NCBI RefSeq assembly: GCF_019075875.1
Contig: NZ_JAHOOZ010000001.1
Span: forward strand, 5,770,001-5,834,000
Origin: Novosphingobium sp. G106
GTDB lineage: Bacteria > Pseudomonadota > Alphaproteobacteria > Sphingomonadales > Sphingomonadaceae
DNA length: 64,000 bases
Direction of reading: 5' to 3'
In this document: positions 1 to 9,048 of the stretch, piece by piece
Layout: each line of letters starts with the position of its first letter
How positions within the stretch are numbered: position 1 is the stretch's first letter
The notes under the pieces: model-generated
Told to the model about the DNA's origin: nothing
The model's input: only the letters and a program-made list of their open reading frames with translations
The model's database searches: none
Position numbers and translations under genes: made by a program

Positions 1-450
1 ACTTCCGTCGGTCTCAAGCACGACAGCGGCGACAGCTGCCAGATCGCCTATTCCCGCGCCGCGAACGGCCGCCTCAATTTCCCCTCGCACGACGCGCTCG
101 TCGCGCAGTGCGTGCTCGATGAATTGGCCATCGCAAAAAAGAATGCGGGGGTTTGATTTTACCAGACGCGAAATGAGCACGTAGCGTCGGGCACTCAAAG
201 CCACGGCAAGCTGCAACAGTGTCAGCAGTGCAAAGGTTAGCACGCCTTCCACCAACGCGACGTCCTTGCTCAATATGACCGTCGCCAAAGTGGACCCCAA
301 GCCTACCGTCACCACGAGGTCAAAGGCGTTCATTTTGGCGAGGGTGCGCTTGCCGGTCAGGCGCAAAATTAAGATCAGCGCAGGATACGACATCGCCGAC
401 ATTACGACGATCCGCAAAAGGCCCTGCCACGTATCGAAGAGCATTGGCAT
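1..450 (-). CDS. DUF421 (YetF-like) membrane protein, 3' end beyond window
   Basis: This is a minus-strand gene whose C-terminal part lies off the left edge; 150 codons are visible. The start is ATG at 450 (a second in-frame ATG is at 444), preceded by an AGAGGA ribosome site. The N-terminal half shows hydrophobic segments around residues 8-28, 42-57 and 60-75, with the TGKRTLAKMNAFDLVV signature typical of DUF421/YetF proteins. The C-terminal soluble part then begins with RLVKSNPRILFCDGQF. Family members are inner-membrane proteins with a cytoplasmic C-terminal domain and no firmly known biochemical activity. No neighbour suggests a specific role. Confidence 0.85.
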   Translation of the reverse strand, partial: MPMLFDTWQGLLRIVVMSAMSYPALILILRLTGKRTLAKMNAFDLVVTVGLGSTLATVILSKDVALVEGVLTFALLTLLQLAVALSARRYVLISRLVKSNPRILFCDGQFIEHALRDERVVRGEIEAAVRGAGIGDLAAVAAVVLETDGS

Positions 451-805
451 CTTTCCTCTGTGCCCATCTGCGCAGTTGCTGCGGCACTAAGCCGACGCTG
501 CGCCATGAGGTGCGGCCATAACCAAAAAGCGACCTTGCCACCGAAGACGAGTCCGTTGTCCGGCGAGGCGGGGCGAGCACAACGGTCAATAATGAGCGGG
601 TCGTGTCGCTGCGGCACGAACACTTCTCAGGACGTAACGTCCCAATGACAGGAAAGTCCCAGAAGAAAGCGACGGGTGCTAATGATGTCCACTGGGGATC
701 AATCCGGCGTTAGATCATTGTGATTTCATCATGACATTTCCGACGAAACCGCACGGCTCAGCAATCGCAGATCGGCACTCGCTCGCGCCTGCAACCGCGC
801 GGGCA
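451..805. other. intergenic, nothing recognised
   Basis: This 355-base stretch lies between two minus-strand genes, so it holds the promoter region of the DUF421 gene and the end of the DUF305 gene. Short open frames are present on both strands but show no recognisable protein and no good ribosome site. Confidence 0.5.
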
Positions 806-1339
806 CTAGTGGATAGGTCGCAGGGTATCGACGCCGGCCCTCTCGTCGGTTTCAGGAGACGGCGGGGCGCTTCGGCGGTCGCGATATGAAGGCAGGACGG
901 GAGCATCGCGTTCTGTGGGAGCAGCCTCGAGCCTCGCGATTTCCCGCTTCATCTCGGCAATTTCCCGCACCTGCGCATCAATGATCCGATCGGCCAGCAA
1001 TCGAACGTGGGGGTCCCGGATCTTTGCCCGTTCGCTGGTCATGATGGCGATTGAATGATGGGGGATCATCGCCCGCATATAGCTGAGGTCGTCGACCGTG
1101 GGCTGGCTGCGAATTAGCCACAGCGACATGGCGAAGGCTACCGCAGCGCCCAGGCTGATGGCGATATTCGCCCGGCGATTTTTGTACATGCGCCACTTGA
1201 AGGCGATCATGATCAGCGCCACGACTGCTCCCACCAGGAGCGCCATCCACATTCGGGTCTGGCTAAACGACACGTGCCCCGATGCATGGGTATTGAGGTA
1301 CATGAGACCGAACATGACGACGGTGGACGTCGCGATCAT
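806..1339 (-). CDS. DUF305 domain membrane protein
   Basis: The 177-residue protein has three hydrophobic segments (about residues 1-17, 27-46 and 55-75) followed by a DUF305 region with RAMIPHHSIAIMTSERAKIRDPHVRLLADRIIDAQ. DUF305 proteins have a ferritin-like helical fold with His/Met residues and are often found with copper or metal-resistance genes; the function here is unknown. The C-terminus is a charged, Pro-rich tail. The ATG at 1339 is the first usable start. However, the strong AGGAG ribosome site at 1371-1375 is 31 bases upstream and ideally spaced for an ATA codon at 1361-1363, from which the frame is open and reads like the usual N-terminus of the family. The true start may therefore be ATA or a mutated ATG. 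Confidence 0.8.
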   Translation of the reverse strand: MIATSTVVMFGLMYLNTHASGHVSFSQTRMWMALLVGAVVALIMIAFKWRMYKNRRANIAISLGAAVAFAMSLWLIRSQPTVDDLSYMRAMIPHHSIAIMTSERAKIRDPHVRLLADRIIDAQVREIAEMKREIARLEAAPTERDAPVLPSYRDRRSAPPSPETDERAGVDTLRPIH

Positions 1340-1499
1340 GGCCCCGAGGCGACTGTAACTTATATGCCGGCTCCTTTAAGAGCCCACGCGTCGATTTGGC
1401 TTCACTTGCGCACGAGCGCTGCTGCTCGCACGGGCGCTACCTAAGCGTCGTGCCAAACTGGCGTTCAAGGTAGCCGCCGGGACTACCGCTCCTTCGTAG

Positions 1500-3362
1500 C
1501 TACAACGACCAACTTCCCCACGGCGGTAGCACTCGGCGAAGGTCCCACCATTCCGGCTCCGTATCTTGCCACGGAGCGGCTTCCTCTGGCCAGGTGTCCC
1601 GCAGTTCCGCTTGGGCCTTGCGAGCCTCGGCCGCGGCGATCTGATCGCTCAGGGCAACCTCCATAAAGTCATGCCAGATTTTGGCCGGTATGCCCCCGCC
1701 CGTCACGGTCTTCATCGGGGCTTCATTGTCGTTTCCGACCCAGACGCCCACGACCAGATCTTCAGAAAAGCCGACGAACCATGCGTCTCGGTGATCCTGG
1801 GTGGTCCCCGTTTTGCCGAAAGCCGGAAGCGGCAACCTTGCCGCGGTTCCGGTGCCGCCCTCTACGACGGCATTTAACATGCCGAGCAGCGCCGCGCGCT
1901 CTTCGTAACCCATTGCCGTCCGTGCCTGGAAAGCATCGTCAGCCGGCATCCCAATGGGCCTTACCGGGTAGGACCCCGCGGCAACGCTGGCGTAGGCTCC
2001 AGTAAGTTCGAGCAGCGTGGTTGGTGAGGTCCCCAAGGCAATGCTCGGCAAAGGCTTGATGTTGGCGCGCAGGCCAAGATCATGCGCTGCCTGGATGACC
2101 TCTTCACGGCCTACCTGTTCCGCCAAGCGCACCGCGGCGACGTTGCTCGATTGAGCAAAAGCGCGGGTGAGGGGGATTGGACCCGCGTACCGGTTGGAAT
2201 AGTTTTTGGGCGTCCAGCCTGCGACTGTCAGCGGCCGGTCGTTGACGAGCGTTTCGCTGTCGGCACCGTTTCGAAGCGCAGCGAGATATACGAACAGTTT
2301 GAAGGCAGAGCCCGGCTGACGCTCTGCCTGGACCGCCCGGTTAAACTGCGAGGTGCGATAGTCTCTGCCCCCGACCATGGCCACCACAGAGCCATCGGTG
2401 CGCATGGCGACGAGGGCGACCTGCCCATCCTTCCCAAGGTTGCGGGCCTGTCCGATCGCTTTTGAAACCACGGCCTCCGCGGATCTCTGGAGGCTGCTAT
2501 CCAGCGTGGTCTTGACGACCATGTGGCCGTAGCCCGTCGTCGCGCCAGCGAGCGCTTGGGGAGCCACCCAATCAGCAAAATAGCCGCCCGACAGAAACGG
2601 CAGCGTCGGTCGCGGCTTGGCCGCTACGACCCGGTCCGCTTCCTGCCTGGTCAACTGACCGGTTTCGGCCATCGCTGCCAGAACTAACTCCGCGCGCGCC
2701 TGCGCATCTGCGAGATGACGCGACGGGGCAAGTCGAGAAGGCGCGTTGACGACCCCGGCCAGCATCGCCGCTTGAGCAAGGTCAAGGTCCTGCGGCGCTC
2801 TGCCGAAGTAATGCATCGCGGCAGCGCCGAGGCCATAGGTCCCATCGCCGAAATAGGCGCGATTGAGATAGGCCGAGAGAATTTGCGTCTTTGTGTATTG
2901 ATGCTCTAGTCGCAACGCGACGATGGCCTCGCGCAGCTTGCGGCCAAAGCTGCGATCGTTGCCCACGAATGCGATCTTGGCCAATTGCTGTGTGATCGTG
3001 CTCCCGCCCTGGGCCGCCTCGCCGGTCAGGAAGTTCGCCGCAGCCGCACGCACGATGCCGCGAAGGTCCAGGCCGCCATGTTCATTGAACCGCCGGTCCT
3101 CGATCGCTAAAAAGGCGGCCACCACGAGCGGCGGCAGTTGCGCCGCGTCGACGGGGGCCTCGCGGTAGGCACCTCTTCGAGCGAATGGCTCTCCCTGTGC
3201 ATCCAGAAGGATCAGTGAAGGCCGGATGTCAGGTTGTTCTTCCAAGGACAGCCTGGGACCGAACTGTACCCAAGTCGAAATCGCCAGCACTCCTGCTAAA
3301 GCCACAAGTGCAACAATGCCAATGACTTCCCGGGCATGACGCATTAAAAAATTACGTTGCAA
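1500..3362 (-). CDS. class A penicillin-binding protein (PBP1A family transglycosylase/transpeptidase)
   Basis: This bifunctional peptidoglycan synthase of 620 residues is anchored by one transmembrane helix (about 13-33). The GT51 glycosyltransferase domain (about 55-225) has EDRRFNEHGGLD and the GGSTITQQLAK motif. The transpeptidase domain has the active-site SxxK in GSAFKLF (about 350), SSN (about 403) and KTGTT (about 517). It is shorter than E. coli PBP1A and resembles the compact secondary class A PBPs common in alphaproteobacteria. A TTG start at 3362 is preceded by AAGGA at suitable spacing; an ATG six codons further in (3344) is the alternative. It stands alone, divergent from the MgtC gene. 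Confidence 0.92.
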   Translation of the reverse strand: MQRNFLMRHAREVIGIVALVALAGVLAISTWVQFGPRLSLEEQPDIRPSLILLDAQGEPFARRGAYREAPVDAAQLPPLVVAAFLAIEDRRFNEHGGLDLRGIVRAAAANFLTGEAAQGGSTITQQLAKIAFVGNDRSFGRKLREAIVALRLEHQYTKTQILSAYLNRAYFGDGTYGLGAAAMHYFGRAPQDLDLAQAAMLAGVVNAPSRLAPSRHLADAQARAELVLAAMAETGQLTRQEADRVVAAKPRPTLPFLSGGYFADWVAPQALAGATTGYGHMVVKTTLDSSLQRSAEAVVSKAIGQARNLGKDGQVALVAMRTDGSVVAMVGGRDYRTSQFNRAVQAERQPGSAFKLFVYLAALRNGADSETLVNDRPLTVAGWTPKNYSNRYAGPIPLTRAFAQSSNVAAVRLAEQVGREEVIQAAHDLGLRANIKPLPSIALGTSPTTLLELTGAYASVAAGSYPVRPIGMPADDAFQARTAMGYEERAALLGMLNAVVEGGTGTAARLPLPAFGKTGTTQDHRDAWFVGFSEDLVVGVWVGNDNEAPMKTVTGGGIPAKIWHDFMEVALSDQIAAAEARKAQAELRDTWPEEAAPWQDTEPEWWDLRRVLPPWGSWSL

Positions 3363-3603
3363 TCCAAATCCTTAATGAGCGCTCTCATATCTAAGGGCAA
3401 AGCTTTCCGCTGCAAGGACGGTTTACAATCTGCGACAAATCCGTTTCGCCATCCGACCAATGAGATGAGATCCGCTGGCCGAACATCGTCTTACCTCTTG
3501 TGATCACGGATGCGCCCCCCGCTAGGCCGGACTCTTCGGGATGGCCCATCCTTGCGTCAGCGACCGAACGGGCACTTAGCGCGGAACGCGACGTTACTCT
3601 GGA

Positions 3604-4122
3604 ATGGAAGCCGGCACCTTTGTCCCTATTCACCTGGCGTGGAGCGATGTCGCGACGAGATTTACAGCGGCATTCCTGCTGTCGTTTGCCCTCGGTATGG
3701 AGCGCTTCATTCACAAGCGACCGATCGATTTCAGGCCATTCATAATCATAGCACTTGCCTCTTGCGCACTGATGATCGGTATCATGGAGCTTCCGTTTCG
3801 TGTCGACGACGAGCAGATCTCGATCGATCCAGCCAAAGTGGTGAGCGGCATCATGACCGGGATAGGCTTCCTCGGGGCCGGTGCGCTCTTTCACGAGAAG
3901 AAAAACGTTCAAGGCACAGGCTCCGCATCGGCGATTTGGGGTGCAGGCGTCATCGGCATCGTCTGCGGACTTGGTCTTATCTGGCTCGGCCTACTGCTGG
4001 CGATCAGCGTCACAGCGATCCTTGCTCTGAGCCGCCCTTTCACCGAGGAATATGCCGCAAAGTCCAAGCGGGACGATGATCGAGGGGATGATGATCATCC
4101 GGACAGCAAGCCTGCGGGATGA
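3604..4122 (+). CDS. MgtC/SapB family membrane protein
   Basis: This 172-residue polytopic protein has hydrophobic segments at about 17-30, 42-60, 84-98 and 112-140. The region with LSFALGMER, GIMTGIGFLGAGALF and a following helix pair matches the MgtC/SapB/YhiD N-terminal membrane domain. Members act in the inner membrane and are linked to magnesium limitation and acid or intracellular survival. The C-terminus is a charged Asp/Lys-rich tail instead of an ACT-like domain. A second, broken MgtC-like copy lies at 7073-7320. The ribosome site is weak. Confidence 0.85.
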   Translation: MEAGTFVPIHLAWSDVATRFTAAFLLSFALGMERFIHKRPIDFRPFIIIALASCALMIGIMELPFRVDDEQISIDPAKVVSGIMTGIGFLGAGALFHEKKNVQGTGSASAIWGAGVIGIVCGLGLIWLGLLLAISVTAILALSRPFTEEYAAKSKRDDDRGDDDHPDSKPAG

Positions 4123-4148
4123 TCGATGCGCGATGAGGGGACACTGAT

Positions 4149-4838
4149 GTGACCGACGAAACGTCTCGAAGCGATGCACTCGAAGAACAAGGACCCAGCG
4201 CGAAATCGGAAGCCAGAGCCTTGGAGGCCGCGGCGATTCGACGCAGATGGATCACCCTGGGTGAGGTGCTGGCAGTCGTCGCCGCTGTGATATCGGGCCT
4301 GACGCTGTGGAACAGCTGGAGCGAACGAGCGGATAACGAAGCCGCAAAGAACGCCGAAGCGTCTCGCAGTTCGCTGCGAGCCACAAGGCTGGTCCTGACA
4401 GCTACGGCAACCAATGATCGCAAGCTCATCCTTAGGCCGTCCTCCCCCGATCAGTCCATCCAAAGTCAATCGGTGGCGTTTCCGTCCTCTTTAGGGGTGA
4501 CGCCTACGCAGACGACTGGTGAGCCGCGGCTTGAGGCAGCTTGGTTTGCAAATGCGTTGAAAAAGTTTCGCAGTGAGGCGGGACTGCCTGACGACAGTCA
4601 CGGGGACGAACGGATGCCTGTGGCGATCACGACCCGGTATCTGGTCGAAGGCGAACCTCACGAAGATGTCACGATCTACGATGTCGGCTATTCGGTTGCC
4701 GGCCGGCTACTGAGCGGTCACACCGTCACACTTCGCGGACTCTCGCTCGTCTCACGGGTCAAAAATGATGACGCACAGAAACTTCTTGATGCCCGCTGGG
4801 CGAAGCTGACGCCGCCGTCAAAACGATCTCCCTCTTGA
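4149..4838 (+). CDS. hypothetical membrane-anchored protein
   Basis: This 229-residue protein has no recognised family. It has a charged N-terminus, one predicted membrane helix at about residues 36-55, and a soluble remainder. An ATG at 4147 is followed at once by a stop, so the GTG at 4149 (preceded by GAGGGGA) is the start. It lies 26 bases after the MgtC gene on the same strand and could be co-transcribed with it. A short inverted repeat (GACCTG/CAGGTC, 4837-4853) overlaps the stop and may be a weak terminator. Confidence 0.65.
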   Translation: MTDETSRSDALEEQGPSAKSEARALEAAAIRRRWITLGEVLAVVAAVISGLTLWNSWSERADNEAAKNAEASRSSLRATRLVLTATATNDRKLILRPSSPDQSIQSQSVAFPSSLGVTPTQTTGEPRLEAAWFANALKKFRSEAGLPDDSHGDERMPVAITTRYLVEGEPHEDVTIYDVGYSVAGRLLSGHTVTLRGLSLVSRVKNDDAQKLLDARWAKLTPPSKRSPS

Positions 4839-4856
4839 CCTGTCAGTCAGGTCTTA

Positions 4857-5040
4857 TCAGGTTTCGGTATGCTCGAAACCGAATAAAATGGCATGTTCCC
4901 GCAAGGATAGTTCGGGATGATTGGCCTGAAAGTCAGCCACGCCGAGCTTTGCCAGGTCAGGCATGTTGGACAGGACCGTCATCGATCGGCATTTCCAGCG
5001 AGTAGACGCGTTCACCATCTTTAATTGCGAAAAAAAGCAT
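4857..5040 (-). pseudogene. possible small frameshifted gene, no known family
   Basis: A ribosome site AGGAGG precedes ATG at 5040. The reading frame gives 27 residues beginning MLFFAIKDGERVYSLEMP and then stops at 4957. A second frame continues to 4857 with NMPDLAKLGVADFQANHPEL, which reads like ordinary protein. Together they would make a small protein of about 60 residues broken by one indel near 4970-4985. This is a weak call. The rest of the gap to 5280 shows nothing recognisable. Confidence 0.3.
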
Positions 5041-5279
5041 GCTGCACGGTCCTCCTGATAAGCGGCATCCGACCGCCGGCATCGAAGTTCGGCAGTGGGG
5101 CTAATAATCGCCGCATAACGATGTTTAAACGCCTGCGAGGGCGAGAGGCTCCACCGGCCTCCTGAAAAGCGCGCCCGCGCAATAGTAGGACTTCGGAGCT
5201 CCGCTGCGCTGACTACGGGCAGGGCCGGGCATGCGCGCATCTACGGGGTGGCAGCTGCCGCCACTTCGCGCGCCGTCAT

Positions 5280-5833
5280 CGATATGAAAGACCGCTCGGT
5301 CCGGTTGCGGGCATGTTCGGAGGCGTGATTCGAGCGCTTTTTGCCAAAACCATGCTTGTCGCCGGGACATCGACCTGGCGTCCGTTAACGTGGCTGCGCG
5401 CGCACCCGCTTCTTCGCGCAGGGCTGTGCGGCTGCATCGTCGCAGGGCTGGGCATGACGACCGGACTCGCCTGGGGTACCGGATATCAGACCGGCAACGC
5501 CGTCATCGCGGGAATGGGCGTACCGGCGTGGTTTGGCGCTGCCAAGTTCCTCTCGACTCTTGCCACCGCCATATCGGGTGTGCCGGGCGGCATATTCGCC
5601 CCTTCGCTCTCGGTCGGCGCGGGTCTTGGCGACATGCGGCGTAGCGTCTTTCCTGACTATCCTCCCGGCGCGATCGTGCTTCTGGGGATGGTCGCCTACT
5701 TCACGGGGGTCGTGCGCGCGCCACTGACCGCGGTCATCATCATTTCCGAACCACGGCAAGTCGCGGCCTCATGCTGCAACTTTTCGGCGCAGCCCTTATT
5801 GCGGATCTCTCAGCGCAGTTCGTCAATCGCTAG
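5280..5833 (+). pseudogene. chloride channel (ClC family) remnant
   Basis: The frame encodes the second half of a ClC chloride channel/transporter: AGMFGGVIRALF, then SGVPGGIFAPSLSVGAGLG (part of the selectivity region, about residues 85-105 of the fragment) and GMVAYFTGVVRAPLTAVII. The N-terminal half of the family is missing. After the ISE motif a single-base loss near 5750 moves the reading frame; the continuation in another frame reads TASRGLMLQLFGAALIADL and ends at 5831-5833, as in intact ClC proteins. It is therefore both truncated and frameshifted and unlikely to work. Confidence 0.75.
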
Positions 5834-6024
5834 CGTCTCTTCCATCGCTGTCTTTGCGATTTGCCGCGCAGGAGAAGGAACGGTAGCCGGGCCTCGCATC
5901 GTTCCCTCAGCTTCACAAACTCGGCGATTAGTCCGAGCGATTTGAATAAATCGCATTGCAACAACGAAGTTCATCGACTGTGACTGATACAGAAGCGAAA
6001 ATGATCTTTAAATTTTCAGATCCT

Positions 6025-6049
6025 GGAACTGATCCGGGCGGGGTCCGTT
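6025..6049 (+). promoter_or_regulatory. putative EcfG (general stress sigma) promoter
   Basis: The site reads GGAAC (6025-6029), 16 bases, CGTT (6046-6049), the -35/-10 pattern used by the alphaproteobacterial general stress sigma factor EcfG. It sits 42 bases before the start of the glycine-zipper protein gene at 6092. Confidence 0.55.
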
Positions 6050-6091
6050 AGCATTATATCCCCGATAAAATCGCTGCAAAAGAGATTGACG

Positions 6092-6499
6092 ATGCGAACT
6101 ATAATGATGGTGCCGATTGCTGCCGCCATTTCACTTGCAGGCTGTGTCGGCGATGGCGGTTCTCGTTATGGCGTCAATTCAAGCTACAGCGGTTATGACT
6201 ATAACAGGCCCGATCCCGCCTATGGCGGTTACGATGCTGGCCGGTATTACCGCGACGATCGCCGCTATCGCGAGCGCCGCCTGTCCCGCAACGATCGGGT
6301 CTACCGCGGGCAGGATGGTCGCTACTATTGCCGACGGAATGACGGAACGACCGGACTCATCGTTGGCGGGGTCGCCGGAGGTGTCCTCGGCAACATCATC
6401 GCGCCCGGTGGGTCTGAAGTGCTTGGCACCGTCCTAGGCGCTGCCGGCGGAGCTCTGGCCGGTCGGGCAATCGAGCGTGACGGCGTGAAGTGCCGGTAA
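6092..6499 (+). CDS. glycine zipper 2TM domain lipoprotein
   Basis: The 135-residue protein starts with a lipoprotein signal (AAAISLAGC). Next comes a Tyr/Asp/Arg-rich stretch (about 25-70), a short DGRYYCRRNDGTTG motif, and a Gly-rich glycine-zipper hairpin (about 87-125: GLIVGGVAGGVLGNII ... LGAAGGALAGRAI). This is the 2TM/rickettsial 17 kDa surface antigen type of outer-membrane lipoprotein. Such proteins are envelope components, often stress-induced, which fits the EcfG-like promoter just upstream. ATG 6092 is preferred over an in-frame TTG two codons upstream. Confidence 0.85.
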   Translation: MRTIMMVPIAAAISLAGCVGDGGSRYGVNSSYSGYDYNRPDPAYGGYDAGRYYRDDRRYRERRLSRNDRVYRGQDGRYYCRRNDGTTGLIVGGVAGGVLGNIIAPGGSEVLGTVLGAAGGALAGRAIERDGVKCR

Positions 6500-6556
6500 G
6501 CTCCCCGGTGCAGATCAGAACACGCCAATCTAGGCTTAACGGATTTAGGAGTGGCA

Positions 6557-6865
6557 ATGCGTAAATCTGCCGTCTTCATTGCGGCCGTTGTGTCGGTCGG
6601 AGCTCTTTCAAGCTGCGAGAAAAAGAGCGACGATCGCTTAGCAGAGCGGGTCGAGAACGCAGCTGATAAGCGGGCAGAAGTACTCGAAAGCAGCGCCGCC
6701 GCTCTCGAGAGCGATGCCGCCGCGCTCAATGCGAGAGCGGACAAAATGCGGGAAACAGGCGAGAGCCGTGCTGACGCGATTGATGCTGCGGACCTGAACG
6801 CGAAGGCGATGTCCAGCGCCCAAAAGGACGCCATCGTCGCCAATGAGTCGCCTGCCGTTCAGTAG
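6557..6865 (+). CDS. small helical lipoprotein, unknown function
   Basis: The precursor of about 102 residues has a signal peptide ending in a lipobox (GALSSC). The remainder is Ala/Glu/Asp-rich with heptad-like spacing, so the mature part is probably one long helix or coiled coil tethered to a membrane. The ATG at 6557 has AGGAG five bases upstream, which favours it over the GTG at 6551. It follows the glycine-zipper gene by 57 bases and may be transcribed with it. No family is recognised. Confidence 0.65.
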   Translation: MRKSAVFIAAVVSVGALSSCEKKSDDRLAERVENAADKRAEVLESSAAALESDAAALNARADKMRETGESRADAIDAADLNAKAMSSAQKDAIVANESPAVQ

Positions 6866-7072
6866 CTGTTCGCCATGCATTCTTGGCGGGCCTGCCTCTG
6901 CCGTCCGCTTGGCACCGGAGGTCAACCCGACCTCGCATGATGGAGCGGAAGCGATAACCTCCGGAGAGAGCCGTTGGCGGAAATTCTCACAACACTCTTC
7001 AGCCGCGGCGCTGCGCCGTATCCCACATCCGCGTGGAGACTAGGCTCGATCATCCCTAGGCTTGCCGGCTCA

Positions 7073-7320
7073 TCAATTATCCTTGTCTGACCGGTCGCGA
7101 GCATCGGGCTCGAGCCACCGTTTCTCGGCAACGCGATGCAGCGTCAGCATCACCACGGCGACAAGGACGGCAACCGCTACAAGCGGCCACTGTGCGGCGC
7201 CGCAGGCGATACCGATCATCGCGGCCAGCCACATGTGGACCGCTGTCGTGAGGTTGTGCACCTTCAGTCCGCTCGTGACGTGAGCCCGGCGGCAATCATT
7301 CCCACGAACGCGCCTGCCCC
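7073..7320 (-). pseudogene. MgtC/SapB family remnant
   Basis: The frame from about 7273 down to 7073 reads SGLKVHNLTTAVHMWLAAMIGIACGAA followed by another membrane helix and a basic end. This matches the second half of an MgtC/SapB domain. The preceding piece (GAFVGMIAAGLT) is in a different frame at about 7275-7320, and the N-terminal half is missing. It is a decayed second copy beside the intact gene at 3604. Confidence 0.6.
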
Positions 7321-7375
7321 CCTCTATTATGCGCAGCGCGTCCATGCGCGAGTTCTCGCCCCGGCCGAGCTGCAT

Positions 7376-7795
7376 GTACCTACTACCGGCACTGCGGGGG
7401 GCATTTGCCCGGCTCGTTGGGAAACGAAGACGGCGTTCTATTCGCTCATGCTCCTAGGGCTTCGATCGCAGGGAAGAAGGGCCTTATGTCCAATAGGCCG
7501 AAATTGCCCTGGTAGCTGAGGTAGTCCGCATCAAGGATCGCAGTTACGCTATGGCGCCTTTGCCGGCGATTATGGCTTCGCCGCGTCTAGCAGAGCGATG
7601 TCTGCAGGTTCCGTACTGTAGTCGATTGATTCGGTCAGCTTGAAGGATATGGCCTGACTTCGTGGGATGCGTTTTGCCCGAAATCCGGCAACGCAGGAAA
7701 CCGTCACAGCGCGGCTACGCCGAGGTGGCTGAATCACTGGCCTCTTGGGAGCGGCGAGGTCGGCGCTTCAACGACTGCAAAGCCAGCGCCCGCTC
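7376..7795. other. intergenic, nothing recognised
   Basis: No convincing coding frame or RNA is seen between the MgtC remnant and the acetyltransferase toxin gene. Open frames here are short, lack ribosome sites, or overlap the toxin gene antisense. Confidence 0.4.
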
Positions 7796-8305
7796 TCACT
7801 GCTGCGACACGCCAAGCGAAGCGGCGATGTTCGAAATCGACCGGAACAGAGTGAGCGGATCATCCTTGGACGGCAGGAAACCCCATCCCCGCCAGAATGC
7901 CGCTGCGCCGTCGTCCACTGCGTTGACTACCAGCGCCGGTCCGCCAATGAGCCCAGAGGCAGTGACGCAGCGCTCAAGGGCATGCTTGAGTAAGCCGCTG
8001 CCGATGCCCTTGCGGGTCCATCGTTGATCCGTGGCGAGTTGCCCGAGCAACAGGCACGGAACCGGATCGGGCGGCTGGCCGGTGCGGATCGACCGGGGTA
8101 GTCGGAGCGGTAAGATCGAGGTTGGCGCAAGCCCATAGTACCCGATGACACGGCCGCCATCGTGCACGACCATGACTGCGGTAAAACCTTTCTGCTGGTT
8201 CGAGAGGGCACGTGTCTGAAGCCACCGGTCCAGGGAGACTTTGCCGCAGGAGAAACCGGATGTGTCATGACTAGCCGTCAACGGCTCTGGACTTGAGATC
8301 GCCAA
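7796..8305 (-). CDS. GNAT acetyltransferase toxin (TacT-like)
   Basis: This 169-residue GNAT protein contains SGFSCGKVSLDRWL near the N-terminus, YYGLAP, and the acetyl-CoA-binding signature QRWTRKGIGSGLLKHAL (about 95-110). These are typical of TacT/AtaT-type toxins that acetylate charged tRNA. The start is TTG at 8305 with GGGGAG six bases upstream. It begins three bases after the stop of the DUF1778 antitoxin gene, the usual antitoxin-then-toxin order with translational coupling. Confidence 0.85.
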   Translation of the reverse strand: MAISSPEPLTASHDTSGFSCGKVSLDRWLQTRALSNQQKGFTAVMVVHDGGRVIGYYGLAPTSILPLRLPRSIRTGQPPDPVPCLLLGQLATDQRWTRKGIGSGLLKHALERCVTASGLIGGPALVVNAVDDGAAAFWRGWGFLPSKDDPLTLFRSISNIAASLGVSQQ

Positions 8306-8308
8306 GGA

Positions 8309-8611
8309 TTACTCCCCGGTCGTAGGGCTGTCGGCCTCCCAGGGCGCGGCACGGCGGAACAGTTCCACAATTTCGGGAACGGGGACTGCAGGGCCGGACA
8401 CGGCCGCCATGAATGCATCGAACCCTTCTGGGCTCATTCGGATCGGCGTCGTTTCCATCAGCACATCCTCGGCCGCCCGCACGGCGGCATCGCGCATGAA
8501 GTCGGTGCGCGAACGCCCGCGCAGCCTGGCCGCGCGATCGATGATAGCTATGTCAGCGTCCGGCAGTCTGATCGACAGCGGATGCTCTTTGCGTTGCACT
8601 GGTTGCGGCAT
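8309..8611 (-). CDS. DUF1778 ribbon-helix-helix antitoxin (TacA-like)
   Basis: This 100-residue protein has an N-terminal ribbon-helix-helix region (LSIRLPDADIAIIDRAARLRG, about 12-33) followed by FMRDAAVRAAEDVL and a C-terminal tail that would wrap the toxin. DUF1778 proteins are antitoxins of GNAT toxins and repress their own operon. ATG 8611 has AGAGGTGATCC upstream. A palindromic operator lies just upstream at 8640-8659. Confidence 0.87.
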   Translation of the reverse strand: MPQPVQRKEHPLSIRLPDADIAIIDRAARLRGRSRTDFMRDAAVRAAEDVLMETTPIRMSPEGFDAFMAAVSGPAVPVPEIVELFRRAAPWEADSPTTGE

Positions 8612-8639
8612 GGATCACCTCTGGCGAACGACATAGTGG

Positions 8640-8659
8640 ATTGTAATGCATTTTACAAT
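8640..8659 (-). promoter_or_regulatory. inverted-repeat operator of the toxin-antitoxin operon
   Basis: The site is ATTGTAA, six bases, TTACAAT, with 7-base perfect arms. It begins 29 bases upstream of the antitoxin start, and a further half-site-like ACAATGCAA follows. The position is right for autorepression by the ribbon-helix-helix antitoxin. Confidence 0.6.
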
Positions 8660-8667
8660 ACAATGCA

Positions 8668-9048
8668 ACCGAGCCTTGAAGGCACCCGGTCACTCAGTGA
8701 TGATCGAAGATTACTTCTAAACAACTTGCCTTGGGACATGTGCGGGTCAAAGCCATTCGCCAACCCAACGGGAGGGCGTATCTCGTTCGCGATCAGGAAG
8801 CGGCGCATGGATTGCTGAAGACGAATGCCGGTTCGATCGTCGCTGTCAGCGAAGCGAACCGCGGCGCGGTGGTCGCTGGTGCCAAACTGGCCATTTCGAG
8901 CGAGCCGGCGGGCGGTTTGCCAAGCGGACAGCCGACGGGTCCGATCCTGGCGATCGGCTCGCTTATTTCCCTCTGATGCGTCCGCGGGGCCACGCGCTCC
9001 GTGCCTTCGCTGCAGCTTCGATCGGGAGCAGCAAGCAGGAGAACGAAG
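8668..9048. other. intergenic, one doubtful ORF
   Basis: A plus-strand frame (8731-8976, 81 codons) is open but has no ribosome site and no recognised family. It is not called. No GTAACC-type SigF promoter was seen upstream of the fasciclin gene. Confidence 0.35.

Noticed and set aside
8731..8976. 81-codon plus-strand frame before the fasciclin gene
   Set aside because: No ribosome site, no recognised family, and no neighbour that depends on it.
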